A program made the translations under genes and the position numbers. Positions 1-7,869 of a DNA stretch of 38,176 nucleotides are shown one piece after another. The DNA is from JBLNBU01 sp050260215. GTDB taxonomy: Bacteria > Pseudomonadota > Alphaproteobacteria > Rhodospirillales > Magnetospirillaceae. The DNA lies in contig JBLNBU010000140.1 of assembly GCA_050260215.1 (NCBI GenBank), positions 1 to 38,176 of the forward strand, written 5' to 3'. The notes beneath the pieces were generated by a model that was not told where the DNA came from, made no database searches, and saw only the letters and a list, made by a program, of their open reading frames with translations. Every line of letters starts with the position of its first letter. The stretch's first letter is position 1.

Positions 1-1042
1 CCTTGTCCAGGGCCGCCGACGCCTTGGCCGGATCGGGAGAGGAGGCGCCGATCAGCCGCTGGGCGGCGCGGGTGAAGGCAATGTTGGCCAACAGCGGCTG
101 GTTGAGGTCGTGGGCCAGCGCCGCCGTCATCTCGCCGGCCAGCGACAGCCGGGACACCTGCGCCATCTGGTCGCGCCGGCGGCGCAGGGCCTCCTCGGCC
201 CGCCGGGCGCCGCTGACCGTCGCCCCCAGGATCAGCGTCGCCGCCGCCAGCACCAGCATGCGCACCTGGAAGTCGACGATGCGGCCGGGATCGTGGACCA
301 CTGTCTGGAAGGCGGTGACCAGCCCGGTCTCGGCCGCCAGGTTGGCCAGTGTCGCCCCTTGCACGCCATGGCGCGCCGCCACCCAGATCAGCGGCGGGAA
401 CAGCAGGTAGAACAGGCCCATGGACTGGCCGCCACGCCAGCCGAACACGAACAGCAGCGCCGCAAGGATGACGGCGGCCTGCAGCATGCCCTCGACCAGG
501 ACCTTGGGCCGGGGCAGTCGCAGGCGGCGGTGCACCAGCAGCACCGGCGCGACCACCGTCAGTCCGATGGCGTCGCCGATCAGGTAGCGGGTGGCGACAG
601 AGGGAAAGTCATGGATGGCCACCTCCCCGGCGGCGACCAGGCCGCCGACGCTGGCCAGGCTGACCACGATGGCGGCGGCGCCGGACACGCCCAGCAGGAT
701 GAATACGTCGCGCTGGTGTTCCAGGCGGTCGTCGAAGCCCCGCCAGCGGGCCAGGATCCGGGCGGCGGCGAAGTAACAGGCGGTGATCGCCGCCACGTCG
801 GCCAACACCGGCCACAACGAGGCCCCGACGCCGTTGATAAGGTCCGAGGCCGCCACTGCGACGGCCACTGCCGCCACCAGCCAGGGGCGGCCGCGCAGCA
901 GCACGGCCAGCACCAGTCCGACCGGCGGGTTCCACGGCGTGGTGGTCACGGGGACGAAGTTGCCGATCAGGCTGACCCGGTCCAGCAGCACATAGCCGGC
1001 GATCAGCAGGGCGGCCAGGGATGCCCGGCGGGCAAGGGTCAT
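1..1042 (-). CDS. Integral-membrane sensor histidine kinase (MASE1-like), 3' end cut by window edge
   Basis: Partial gene: the N-terminus is present and the C-terminal catalytic part runs off the left edge after about 347 codons. The first ~270 residues form a series of hydrophobic helices with short loops, resembling a MASE1-type membrane sensor. A HisKA-like segment follows, with the phospho-acceptor box AHDLNQPL and the predicted phosphorylated His at residue 311. The ATG overlaps the TGA of the upstream response regulator by 4 bases (ATGA), so it is the third gene of a kinase-regulator-kinase operon. The H-box resembles that of the DctS-like kinase at 1656-3608, so both kinases may phosphorylate the same regulator; that is inference. 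The ligand is unknown. The ATP-binding domain is expected outside the window. Confidence 0.85.
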   Translation of the reverse strand, partial: MTLARRASLAALLIAGYVLLDRVSLIGNFVPVTTTPWNPPVGLVLAVLLRGRPWLVAAVAVAVAASDLINGVGASLWPVLADVAAITACYFAAARILARWRGFDDRLEHQRDVFILLGVSGAAAIVVSLASVGGLVAAGEVAIHDFPSVATRYLIGDAIGLTVVAPVLLVHRRLRLPRPKVLVEGMLQAAVILAALLFVFGWRGGQSMGLFYLLFPPLIWVAARHGVQGATLANLAAETGLVTAFQTVVHDPGRIVDFQVRMLVLAAATLILGATVSGARRAEEALRRRRDQMAQVSRLSLAGEMTAALAHDLNQPLLANIAFTRAAQRLIGASSPDPAKASAALDK

Positions 1043-1659
1043 GCCGGCCGCCCCGATGCCAGCAACCGGGCCAGGTCGACCGCGGTGCGCACCCCCATCT
1101 TCTCGAACACGTGGGCGCGGTGGACCTCGACCGTGCGCATGGAGATGCCCAGCTCGTCGGCGATCACCTTGTTCAGCTTGCCGGCCAGCACCAGGTCCAT
1201 CACCTGGCGCTCGCGCTCGCTGAGCGAGCCAATGCGCGCCGACACCGAATCGGCGTCGGCGCGGGCTTCGCGCTGGGCGGCGTCCCAGGCCAGGACGGCG
1301 ATGATGCGGTCGACCAGCTCGTTGTCGTTGAAGGGCTTTTCGACGAAGTCGCGCGCGCCCTGCTTCAGTGCGGTTACCGCCATGGGCACGTCGCCGTGGC
1401 CTGTAAGAAAGATCACCGGCAGGGTCGAGCCAAGCTCGCCTAAGCGCTGGAACAGGTCCAGCCCGCTCATGCCCTCCATGCGGATGTCCAGCAACAGGCA
1501 GCCGGCCATGTCGGGCGCCCAGGCGGCCAGGAACGCCTCGGCCGACTCGAAGGCGCGCGCCTCGACGCCGCGGGATTGCAGCAGCCAGGCCAGGGCGTCG
1601 CGGATGGCGGCGTCGTCGTCGACGATGTGGACGATTCCCCCGTGGACCACGGCGGTCAT
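1039..1659 (-). CDS. dctR: FixJ/DctR-type two-component response regulator
   Basis: Protein of 206 aa with a receiver domain (residues ~8-120) and a LuxR-type helix-turn-helix output domain (~140-206). Visible landmarks are the acidic cluster DDD at 14-16, the likely phospho-acceptor Asp58 in LLLDIRM, Lys108 in VEKPF, and the FixJ/LuxR pattern LSERERQVMDLVLAGKLNK. It overlaps the upstream kinase and the downstream kinase by 4 bases each, so the three are almost certainly co-transcribed and translationally coupled. By analogy with Rhodobacter DctS/DctR, it should activate the divergently transcribed dctPQM genes when phosphorylated. The family is clear; the dct assignment rests on the neighbourhood. 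Confidence 0.88.
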   Translation of the reverse strand: MTAVVHGGIVHIVDDDAAIRDALAWLLQSRGVEARAFESAEAFLAAWAPDMAGCLLLDIRMEGMSGLDLFQRLGELGSTLPVIFLTGHGDVPMAVTALKQGARDFVEKPFNDNELVDRIIAVLAWDAAQREARADADSVSARIGSLSERERQVMDLVLAGKLNKVIADELGISMRTVEVHRAHVFEKMGVRTAVDLARLLASGRPA

Positions 1660-3608
1660 GCGCCGCTCCTGGGCAGGGTGAACTGGAACAGGGCGCCGCC
1701 GCCGGCGTTGGGCTCGAACCACAGGCGGCCGCGGTGGAACTCGATGATCGAACGGCAGATGTTGAGCCCCATGCCCATGCCTTCGTCCTTGGTGGTGAAG
1801 AAGGGGGTGAACAGCTTGTCGGCGACCTCGGCCGGCACCCCGGGGCCGTGGTCGGCGACGCGCACCAGCACCTCGTCGGCGCTGGCCTCGATGTCCACCT
1901 CGACCTCGCGGGCGGCGCGCGGCGCGTTGTTCATGGCCTCCATGGCGTTGCGCACCAGGTTCAGCACCACCTGCTCGACCAGGATGCGGTCGGCGTTGGC
2001 CAGCGGCCGTTCGGGACTGGGCTGGACGGCGAGGCGGACGGCGCGCTTGCGGGCCTCGGCGGCGATGAAGCCGACGGTGTCCTCGACCAGTTCGTTGATG
2101 GGGCAGGGGGCCAGCTTGGGCTCGCTCTTGCGCACGAAGTCGTGGACGCGCCGCACGATCTGCCCGGCCCGCCTGGCCTGCACCCCCAGCTTGGCCAGGG
2201 CGTCGGTCAGCTCGTCGGCGCGGAAGTTGCCCGACTGCAGCTTGTTGAGGCAGCCGGTGCCGTAGCTGGCGATGGCCGACAGCGGCTGGTTGAGCTCGTG
2301 CGCCAGCGTCGAGGCCATCTCGCCCATGGTGACCAGGCGGGCGGTGCGCTGCAGCTTGTCCTGCTGCTGGCGGGCCAGTTCCTCGGCACGCCGGCGCTCG
2401 GTGACGTCGACCACCGAGGCCATCCAGCCGGTATGGCGCCCGTCGGCGTCGATCAGCGGCGCCTCGTAGACCAGGGCCTGGAAGCGCCCGCCGTCCTTGC
2501 GGCAGAAGGTGATCTCGAAGCCGCCCGGCGGCGATTCCCCGCGCAGCACTTGCTGGTGCAGCTCGTAGGTGCGGTCCATGTCCTCGGGCACCCAATAGGG
2601 CATGGGTGGGACGGCGCCGACCAGCTCGTCGGCGTTCCAGCCGACCATGCGGCAGAAGGCCGGGTTGACATAGGTGATCCGGCCCTCGAGGTCGCGGGCG
2701 CGCATGCCCACGGTCAGGCTGTCTTCCATGGCCTTGCGGAAGGCGTGTTCGGCCCGCAAGGCCTGTTCGGCGGCCAGGCGGCGGCGCAAGTGGCGGCGCA
2801 TGGCCCAGAAGCTGGACGCAGCCAGCCCAGCCAGCCCGACGATGGCGGCAGCAAGCACGTTGCGGGCCAGGTGGCTTTCGCTGCGAAAGACGGTGGCCAC
2901 CAGGGACAGGCCGTGGCCGGGGGGCTCGAAGCGCACCTCGTGGCTGGGCCCCGGCTCGGACAGCGGCAGCTTGGACTTGGCCGCCAGCACGGTGCCGTCG
3001 CCGTCGACCACCTCCAGCTTGTAGCGCCCGGCGAACCACCATGGCACCTGGTGGGTCAGAAGCGCGTCGAGCGAGACGGTGCCCACCACCATGCCGAAGA
3101 AGCGGCCGGCACGGAACACCGGCACCTGCACCTCGACCATGCTGCCCCGCCCTGGACGGGCAAAGGGTGGGCCGAATACCGGGCGGCCGACCGAGCGGGC
3201 CAGGGTGAAGGTGGGGCGCCAGCGCGCCTCGTCATCGTCGGCGGCGGCCTCGACCGGCGGGGTCGAGAGCGTCATGCGGCCGCCCCCGTCGCGCAGGTCG
3301 ATGCGCTCGATCTCGGGGTTGTTGGCGATCAGGGCGCGGGCCTGGGTGCGGAAGGTGTGCGGATCGACCCCGTCGCGCCCGATCTCGTTGGCCAGCTGCT
3401 GCAGCTTCTCGGCGTCGGTGGTCAGGTGGAAGTGCAGGTTCTGCTCGACCCACAGGATGTCCTTGATCAGGCCGAGCTGCTCGTCCTCCTGCTCGTTTCG
3501 ATGCAGCAGCCACAGCAGCACCGCCAGCAACATCACCACCAGCGCCATGGCGACCAGCGGCATGACCTGGAAGGCGTCGCGGTGGGGAAGAGGCTTCGGC
3601 GAAGTCAT
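1656..3608 (-). CDS. dctS: DctS-like PAS-containing sensor histidine kinase for C4-dicarboxylates
   Basis: Protein of 650 aa. A first transmembrane helix (residues ~15-35) is followed by a periplasmic sensor region, a second transmembrane helix (~255-280), a PAS domain (~300-415, with ITYVNPAFCRMVGW), and a HisKA domain with AHELNQPL and predicted phospho-His437. The HATPase domain shows an N-box (NLVRNAMEAM), DHGPGVP and the G-rich GMGMGLNICRS. This order matches Rhodobacter DctS and rhizobial DctB kinases. It diverges from dctP across about 105 bp. The start at 3608 was chosen because the protein begins just before the first membrane helix; longer upstream reading frames run antisense through dctP. 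The substrate assignment is by neighbourhood. Confidence 0.88.
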   Translation of the reverse strand: MTSPKPLPHRDAFQVMPLVAMALVVMLLAVLLWLLHRNEQEDEQLGLIKDILWVEQNLHFHLTTDAEKLQQLANEIGRDGVDPHTFRTQARALIANNPEIERIDLRDGGGRMTLSTPPVEAAADDDEARWRPTFTLARSVGRPVFGPPFARPGRGSMVEVQVPVFRAGRFFGMVVGTVSLDALLTHQVPWWFAGRYKLEVVDGDGTVLAAKSKLPLSEPGPSHEVRFEPPGHGLSLVATVFRSESHLARNVLAAAIVGLAGLAASSFWAMRRHLRRRLAAEQALRAEHAFRKAMEDSLTVGMRARDLEGRITYVNPAFCRMVGWNADELVGAVPPMPYWVPEDMDRTYELHQQVLRGESPPGGFEITFCRKDGGRFQALVYEAPLIDADGRHTGWMASVVDVTERRRAEELARQQQDKLQRTARLVTMGEMASTLAHELNQPLSAIASYGTGCLNKLQSGNFRADELTDALAKLGVQARRAGQIVRRVHDFVRKSEPKLAPCPINELVEDTVGFIAAEARKRAVRLAVQPSPERPLANADRILVEQVVLNLVRNAMEAMNNAPRAAREVEVDIEASADEVLVRVADHGPGVPAEVADKLFTPFFTTKDEGMGMGLNICRSIIEFHRGRLWFEPNAGGGALFQFTLPRSGA

Positions 3609-3713
3609 GGACCTGCGAACGGCTTTTTCGGATTTCCACAATAGCGCAACATGCCTTGCCGAAGAACAATGGTCGAAATGGAACGAACCGGTTCCGCGGG
3701 AGGAAAAACCAAC
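3609..3713. promoter_or_regulatory. Divergent dctS / dctP intergenic region
   Basis: This 105-bp gap separates the starts of dctS (minus) and dctP (plus) and must hold the promoter and operator of the transporter and probably of the sensor operon. It is more AT-rich than its flanks, with a T-run at 3619-3623. It contains a 10-bp palindrome GAACCGGTTC at 3685-3694, and AGGA at 3701-3704 as the ribosome binding site for dctP. I could not fit a convincing sigma-70 or sigma-54 promoter. The palindrome lies close to the ribosome binding site, so it may not be an operator. Confidence 0.4.
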
Positions 3714-4730
3714 ATGAGACTTGCAACCGTCTTCGGCTGCCTGGTCGCCGGCTGCGTGCTGGCCGGCCAGGCCGTGGCCCAACAGGCCGCCCCCATCGTC
3801 ATCAAGTTCAGCCACGTGGTGGCGCCCGACACGCCCAAGGGCAAGGCCGCCGAACGCTTCAAGGCCCTGGCCGAGGAGCGCACCAAGGGCCGCGTCAAGG
3901 TCGAGGTCTATCCCAACAGCCAGCTCTACAAGGACAAGGAGGAGCTGGAGGCCCTGCAGCTGGGCGCGGTGCAGATGCTGGCGCCCAGCCTGGCCAAGTT
4001 CGGCCCCCTGGGCGTCAAGGAGTTCGAGGTCTTCGACCTGCCGTTCATCTTCCCCGACAAGGCGGTGCTGCGCGCCGTCACCGAAGGCCCCGTCGGCATC
4101 GGCCTGCTGAAGAAGCTGGAAGGCAAGGGCATCATCGGCCTGGCCTACTGGGACAACGGCTTCAAGGTGATGAGCGCCAACAAGCCGCTGCACACCCCCG
4201 ACGACTTCAAGGGCATCAAGCTGCGCATCCAGTCGTCCAAGGTGCTCGACGCCCAGATGCGGGCGCTGGGCGCCTTGCCGCAGGTCATGGCCTTCTCCGA
4301 GGTCTACCAGGCGCTGCAGACCGGCGTCGTCGACGGCACCGAAAACCCGCCGTCCAACATGTACACCCAGAAGATGCACGAGGTGCAAAAGCACGCCACC
4401 TTGTCCAACCACGGCTACCTGGGCTACGCGGTGATCGTGAACAGGAAGTTCTGGGAAGGCCTGCCGGCCGACATCCGCGCCACCCTGGAAGGCTGCATGA
4501 ACGAGGCGACCAAGTACGCCAACGCCATCGCCCAGACCGAGAACGACGAGGCCCTGGCGGCGATGAAGGCGTCGGGCAAGACCCAGTTCTACGAGCTGAC
4601 GCCTGCCGAGCGTGCCGCCTGGATGAAGGCCCTGCTGCCCGTCCACAAGGACATGGAAGGCCGGGTCGGCAAGGACCTGATCCAGGCCATCTACAAGGAG
4701 TCCGAGAAGCTCGGGCACAAGATGAACTAG
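3714..4730 (+). CDS. dctP: TRAP transporter substrate-binding protein DctP (C4-dicarboxylate type)
   Basis: Periplasmic solute-binding subunit of a tripartite ATP-independent transporter, 338 aa. A Sec signal peptide occupies residues 1 to ~23, with hydrophobic core VFGCLVAGCVLAG and a cleavage site around AVAQQ. The mature protein has family landmarks: IKFSHVVAPDTPKG near the N-terminus, the conserved Arg in GIKLRIQSS, and DGTENPPSNMYTQKM in the second lobe, typical of succinate/malate/fumarate binders. The start at 3714 was chosen over the upstream in-frame ATG at 3651 because it gives a proper signal peptide and has AGGA 10 bases upstream. It is followed by dctQ and dctM. Induction through the divergent DctS/DctR pair is likely. 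Confidence 0.93.
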   Translation: MRLATVFGCLVAGCVLAGQAVAQQAAPIVIKFSHVVAPDTPKGKAAERFKALAEERTKGRVKVEVYPNSQLYKDKEELEALQLGAVQMLAPSLAKFGPLGVKEFEVFDLPFIFPDKAVLRAVTEGPVGIGLLKKLEGKGIIGLAYWDNGFKVMSANKPLHTPDDFKGIKLRIQSSKVLDAQMRALGALPQVMAFSEVYQALQTGVVDGTENPPSNMYTQKMHEVQKHATLSNHGYLGYAVIVNRKFWEGLPADIRATLEGCMNEATKYANAIAQTENDEALAAMKASGKTQFYELTPAERAAWMKALLPVHKDMEGRVGKDLIQAIYKESEKLGHKMN

Positions 4731-4740
4731 CAGCCCCGTC

Positions 4741-4766
4741 GCCCCTGCCCCGATCGGGGTGGGGGC
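4741..4766 (+). promoter_or_regulatory. Intercistronic hairpin between dctP and dctQ
   Basis: An 11-bp stem, GCCCCTGCCCC at 4741-4751 with GGGGTGGGGGC at 4756-4766 and loop GATC, lies directly after the dctP stop and before dctQ. Nine pairs are G-C and two are G-U wobbles. No T-run follows, so it is unlikely to be a full intrinsic terminator. In TRAP operons the binding protein is needed in excess over the membrane subunits. A hairpin here could protect the 3' end of a dctP-only mRNA or attenuate readthrough; that role is inferred. Confidence 0.6.
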
Positions 4767-4788
4767 GGCTTCGTCCGGGGGGATCCGC

Positions 4789-5523
4789 ATGCTGAGAGTT
4801 CTCGACCGTTTCGAGGAGGCGTTCATCGCCTTCCTCATGGCCGCCGCCACCCTGATCATCTTCGTGGCGGTGGTCCACCGCTATGCCGCCGGGGTGTCGT
4901 TCCTGTACCCGCTGGTCCACCACCTGGACTTCTCGTGGGCGCAGGAGTTGTGCATCTACATGTTCGTGTGGATGGCCAAGTTCGGCGCTGCCTACGGCGT
5001 GCGCACCGGCATCCATGTGGGCGTCGACGTGGTGATCAACCGCCTGTCGTCGCCCATGCGCGGCAAGTTCATCATCTTCGGCCTGCTGGCCGGCGCCCTG
5101 TTCACCGGCACCGTCGGCACGCTCGGCGCGCACTTCGTCATCGAGATGGCGCAGACCGACCAGACCTCGGCCGACATGGAAGTGCCCATGTGGCTGGTCT
5201 ACCTGGCGATCCCGTGCGGGTCGTACCTGATGTGCTTCCGCTTCCTGCAGGTGTGCGCATCGTTCCTGCGCACCGGCGAGCTGCCGCACCACGACCACGG
5301 CCATGTCGAGGGCCTGGCCGAGGACGAGACCGATCCGCAGCGCGCCGCCCAGGACATCAACTGGTACGAAATGGCCGACAACCTGCACCCGCGCGACATG
5401 GCCGATGCCGCCCAGGAAGGTGGCGACCCGTCGCTGGGCGAAGGCGGCGGCGGCAACGGCGAGCGTTCGCGCGCCTTCGAGGGCGGGGACGCATCCGCTC
5501 GGGCTGAGGAGGATCGCCGATGA
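4789..5523 (+). CDS. dctQ: TRAP transporter small membrane subunit DctQ
   Basis: Small integral-membrane subunit that pairs with DctM, 244 aa. It has four hydrophobic helices, roughly at residues 11-30, 50-70, 90-115 and 130-155. The region FSWAQELCIYMFVWMAKFGAAYGVRTGIHVGVDV is the typical DctQ core. A hydrophilic tail of about 75 residues follows the last helix, first His/Asp-rich (HHDHGH) and then Gly/Glu-rich; this tail is long for the family. The ATG at 4789 is preceded by a GGGGGGAT ribosome binding site and gives the usual N-terminus. The stop overlaps the dctM ATG by 4 bases, indicating translational coupling. Confidence 0.9.
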   Translation: MLRVLDRFEEAFIAFLMAAATLIIFVAVVHRYAAGVSFLYPLVHHLDFSWAQELCIYMFVWMAKFGAAYGVRTGIHVGVDVVINRLSSPMRGKFIIFGLLAGALFTGTVGTLGAHFVIEMAQTDQTSADMEVPMWLVYLAIPCGSYLMCFRFLQVCASFLRTGELPHHDHGHVEGLAEDETDPQRAAQDINWYEMADNLHPRDMADAAQEGGDPSLGEGGGGNGERSRAFEGGDASARAEEDRR

Positions 5524-6803
5524 ACGCCGCCATCATCTTCGGGCTGTTGTGCGCCCTGATGCTCACCGGCATGCCGATCTCGATTTCGCTCGGCCTGACG
5601 GTGCTGACCTTCCTGTTCACCATGACCCAGGTGCCCATCGAATCGGTGGCGCTCAAGCTGTTCACCGGCATCGAGAAGTTCGAGATCATGTCGATCCCGT
5701 TCTTCATCCTGGCCGGCAACTTCCTGACCCACGGCGGCGTGGCCCGGCGCATGATCAACTTCGCCACCGCCATGGTCGGCCACTGGCACGGCGGCCTGGG
5801 CCTGGCCGGCGTCATGGCCTGCGCGCTGTTCGCGGCGGTGTCGGGATCCAGCCCGGCGACGGTGGTCGCCATCGGCTCGATCATCCTGCCGGCCATGGTC
5901 AAGCAAGGCTTCCCCAACCGCTTCGGCGCCGGCGTCATCACCACCTCGGGCGCGCTGGGCATCCTGATCCCGCCGTCGCTGGTCATGGTCATGTATGCGG
6001 TGGCCACCAACACCTCGGTGGGCGCGCTGTTCATGGCCGGCGTGGTGCCGGGCCTGGTGCTGGCCACCATGCTGGGCGCGGTCACTTGGTACCTGGCGTG
6101 GAAGAACGGCTATCCGCGTCTGGCCCCCGCGACCTGGGGGCAGCGGGTCAAGACCTTCCGCGAGGCCATCTGGGGCCTGGCGCTGATCGTCATCGTCATC
6201 GGCGGCATCTACACCGGCGTGTTCACGCCCACCGAGGCGGCGGCCATGAGCGCGGTCTACGCCTTCCTCATCGCGGTCTTCGTCTACAAGGACATGCCGC
6301 TCAAGGGCGTGCCCAAGGTGCTGCTGTCCTCGGCCAACATGAGCGCGATGCTGCTCTACATCATCACCAACGCGGTGCTGTTCAGCTTCGTGCTGGCCAA
6401 CGAGAACATCCCCCACGCCATCGCCGACTGGATCGTCGCCAAGGATCTTGGCATCGTCGCCTTCCTGCTGGTGGTCAACGTGCTGCTGCTGGCGGCCGGC
6501 AACTTCATGGAGCCCAGCTCGATCGTGCTGATCATGGCGCCCATCCTGTTCCCGGTGGCGACCAAGCTGGGCATCGACCCGGTGCATTTCGGCATCCTGA
6601 TCACCGTCAACATGGAGGTCGGCATGTGCCACCCGCCGGTGGGGCTGAACCTCTACGTGGCATCGGGGATCACCAAGATGGGCATCACCGAGCTGACCGT
6701 GGCGGTGGTGCCCTGGCTGCTGGCCATGCTGAGCTTCCTGGTGCTGGTGACCTACTGGCCGCCGCTGTCCATCTGGCTGCCCAAGCTGCTGGGAATCATG
6801 TAG
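5520..6803 (+). CDS. dctM: TRAP transporter large membrane subunit DctM
   Basis: Large membrane subunit that forms the translocation path and couples C4-dicarboxylate uptake to an ion gradient, 427 aa. It is hydrophobic throughout, with about 11-12 predicted helices. Landmarks include the N-terminal GMPISISLGL, FFILAGNFLTHGGVARRMI, GSSPATVVAIGSI, a glycine-rich GALGILIPPSLVMVMY and the C-terminal MCHPPVGLNLYVASGI, all typical of DctM/GltS-like TRAP proteins. It begins inside the dctQ stop codon (ATGA). It is the last gene of dctPQM and is followed within 5 bp by the convergent end of the next gene. Confidence 0.94.
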   Translation: MNAAIIFGLLCALMLTGMPISISLGLTVLTFLFTMTQVPIESVALKLFTGIEKFEIMSIPFFILAGNFLTHGGVARRMINFATAMVGHWHGGLGLAGVMACALFAAVSGSSPATVVAIGSIILPAMVKQGFPNRFGAGVITTSGALGILIPPSLVMVMYAVATNTSVGALFMAGVVPGLVLATMLGAVTWYLAWKNGYPRLAPATWGQRVKTFREAIWGLALIVIVIGGIYTGVFTPTEAAAMSAVYAFLIAVFVYKDMPLKGVPKVLLSSANMSAMLLYIITNAVLFSFVLANENIPHAIADWIVAKDLGIVAFLLVVNVLLLAAGNFMEPSSIVLIMAPILFPVATKLGIDPVHFGILITVNMEVGMCHPPVGLNLYVASGITKMGITELTVAVVPWLLAMLSFLVLVTYWPPLSIWLPKLLGIM

Positions 6804-6807
6804 CCGG

Positions 6808-7314
6808 TCAGATCGGCACCAGCCCGCCGGCCAGGGCGTCCATCAGGTCGGCGGGCACCGCCACCGCTGCGGGGTCGTCCTGGATGCGGACCAGCGACCA
6901 GTCGTTGCAGTCGTGCAACGCGCCGGGGGCCAGCCAGAAGGGCGGCCCGCCGGGGCGCCAGGTGACCAGGTAGCCGCCCTCGTCATCGAGGGGTTCCAGC
7001 ACCAGCCAGGGAAAGCGGTTGACGAGAACGTGGTTGGGGCACTGGCGGCGCAGGTTGCCGGGGACGTCCTCGACCAGCACGCCGTTGGCGCGGCCCTTCT
7101 CGACGATGTCGTACCAGGGGGAGCCGAAGGACAGCGGCGGGGCCTCGGGCAGGGCCTCCTGGCCGGACATCAGGCGGCCCAGCAGGCCGCTTTTTTCGGC
7201 CTCGTCAAGCAGGCGGGCGGCGTTGACCCGCTCGGGCAACGGGAACCCGGCCCGCTGGCGGACCTCCAGCCAGGTGAAAATTGCATTGGCGATGCGACGT
7301 TCTTCCGGGCTCAT
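6808..7314 (-). CDS. Conserved hypothetical protein downstream of sspB
   Basis: Soluble-looking protein of 168 aa with no signal peptide or membrane helix. I do not recognise a named domain. It is acidic and rich in Trp and Pro. The N-terminal half is helical (EERRIANAIFTWLEVRQRAGFP), and the C-terminal half has a W/P/G-rich stretch (LVTWRPGGPPFWLAPGALHDCNDW). A good ribosome binding site (GGGAGG) precedes the ATG. It lies 52 bp downstream of sspB on the same strand and may share its transcript. It is convergent with dctM, with only 4 bp between the stop codons. Base composition matches the neighbours, so it is probably a real gene of unknown role. Confidence 0.75.
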   Translation of the reverse strand: MSPEERRIANAIFTWLEVRQRAGFPLPERVNAARLLDEAEKSGLLGRLMSGQEALPEAPPLSFGSPWYDIVEKGRANGVLVEDVPGNLRRQCPNHVLVNRFPWLVLEPLDDEGGYLVTWRPGGPPFWLAPGALHDCNDWSLVRIQDDPAAVAVPADLMDALAGGLVPI

Positions 7315-7366
7315 GCAACCTCCCCGTCAGATGCATCATAATGTGACGGGATGTGTCGCGCTATGC

Positions 7367-7852
7367 CTACTTCTTGCGGAAGGCGTCCAAGGTGACGACG
7401 TTGCCGTCGCCGTCCGTGCGCGGTGCGGCGGCGTCTTCGGGCGCGGGCGGGGCCTCGGCTTGCGCCTCGTCTTCCTCGTCCTCTTCGAGGTCGTCGCCGA
7501 TCACCTGGAACTGCAGGCCGAACTTGGCCGAGGGGTCGGCAAAGCCGGTGACCGCGGCGAACGGGATGTGCAGGCGCTCGGACTTGCCCGAGAACGACAA
7601 GGTGACCGCGAACCAGTCGTGGGTGACCTCGAGGCCCCAGAACTGGTGCTGCAACACGATGGTCATCTCGTCGGGATGCCGCGCGCGGATATAGTCGGGC
7701 AGCTTCACCTCGCCGTGGTGGGTGCGGAAGGTGATGTAGAAATGGTGCTCGCCCGGCAGGCCGTGTTCGGCCGCCACGGTCAGGGCGTCGCGCACCACGG
7801 CGCGAAGCGCGTCCTCGACCATCTTGTCGTAGCGAAGTTCAGTATCGGACAT
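7367..7852 (-). CDS. sspB: SspB-type ClpXP adaptor (alphaproteobacterial SspB)
   Basis: Adaptor of 161 aa that tethers ssrA-tagged proteins to the ClpXP protease. The folded domain covers residues ~8-120 (FYITFRTHHGEVKLPDYIRARHP; MTIVLQHQFWGLEV; FAVTLSFSGKSERLHIPFAAVTGFADPS). A very acidic, Ala/Pro-rich linker follows (~123-145). A short conserved tail (VVTLDAFRKK) ends the protein, as expected for the ClpX-docking peptide of SspB proteins. The permuted tmRNA gene lies directly upstream on the same strand. Its tag begins ANDN, which matches the AANDN-type element that alphaproteobacterial SspB is known to bind. The gene starts about 20 bp from the presumed 3' end of ssrA, so co-transcription is plausible. 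Confidence 0.93.
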   Translation of the reverse strand: MSDTELRYDKMVEDALRAVVRDALTVAAEHGLPGEHHFYITFRTHHGEVKLPDYIRARHPDEMTIVLQHQFWGLEVTHDWFAVTLSFSGKSERLHIPFAAVTGFADPSAKFGLQFQVIGDDLEEDEEDEAQAEAPPAPEDAAAPRTDGDGNVVTLDAFRKK

Positions 7853-7869
7853 CCGGCCAAGGGCCCTTG

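Noticed and set aside
3609..3713. Sigma-54 (-24/-12) promoter for dctP, as in rhizobial dctA
   Set aside because: I found no TGGCAC-N5-TTGC match, and the regulator is FixJ-like rather than an NtrC-type activator.
1656..4859. A 1067-codon start for the DctS-like kinase
   Set aside because: The extension runs antisense through the whole of dctP. The ATG at 3608 gives a normal kinase beginning just before a membrane helix.
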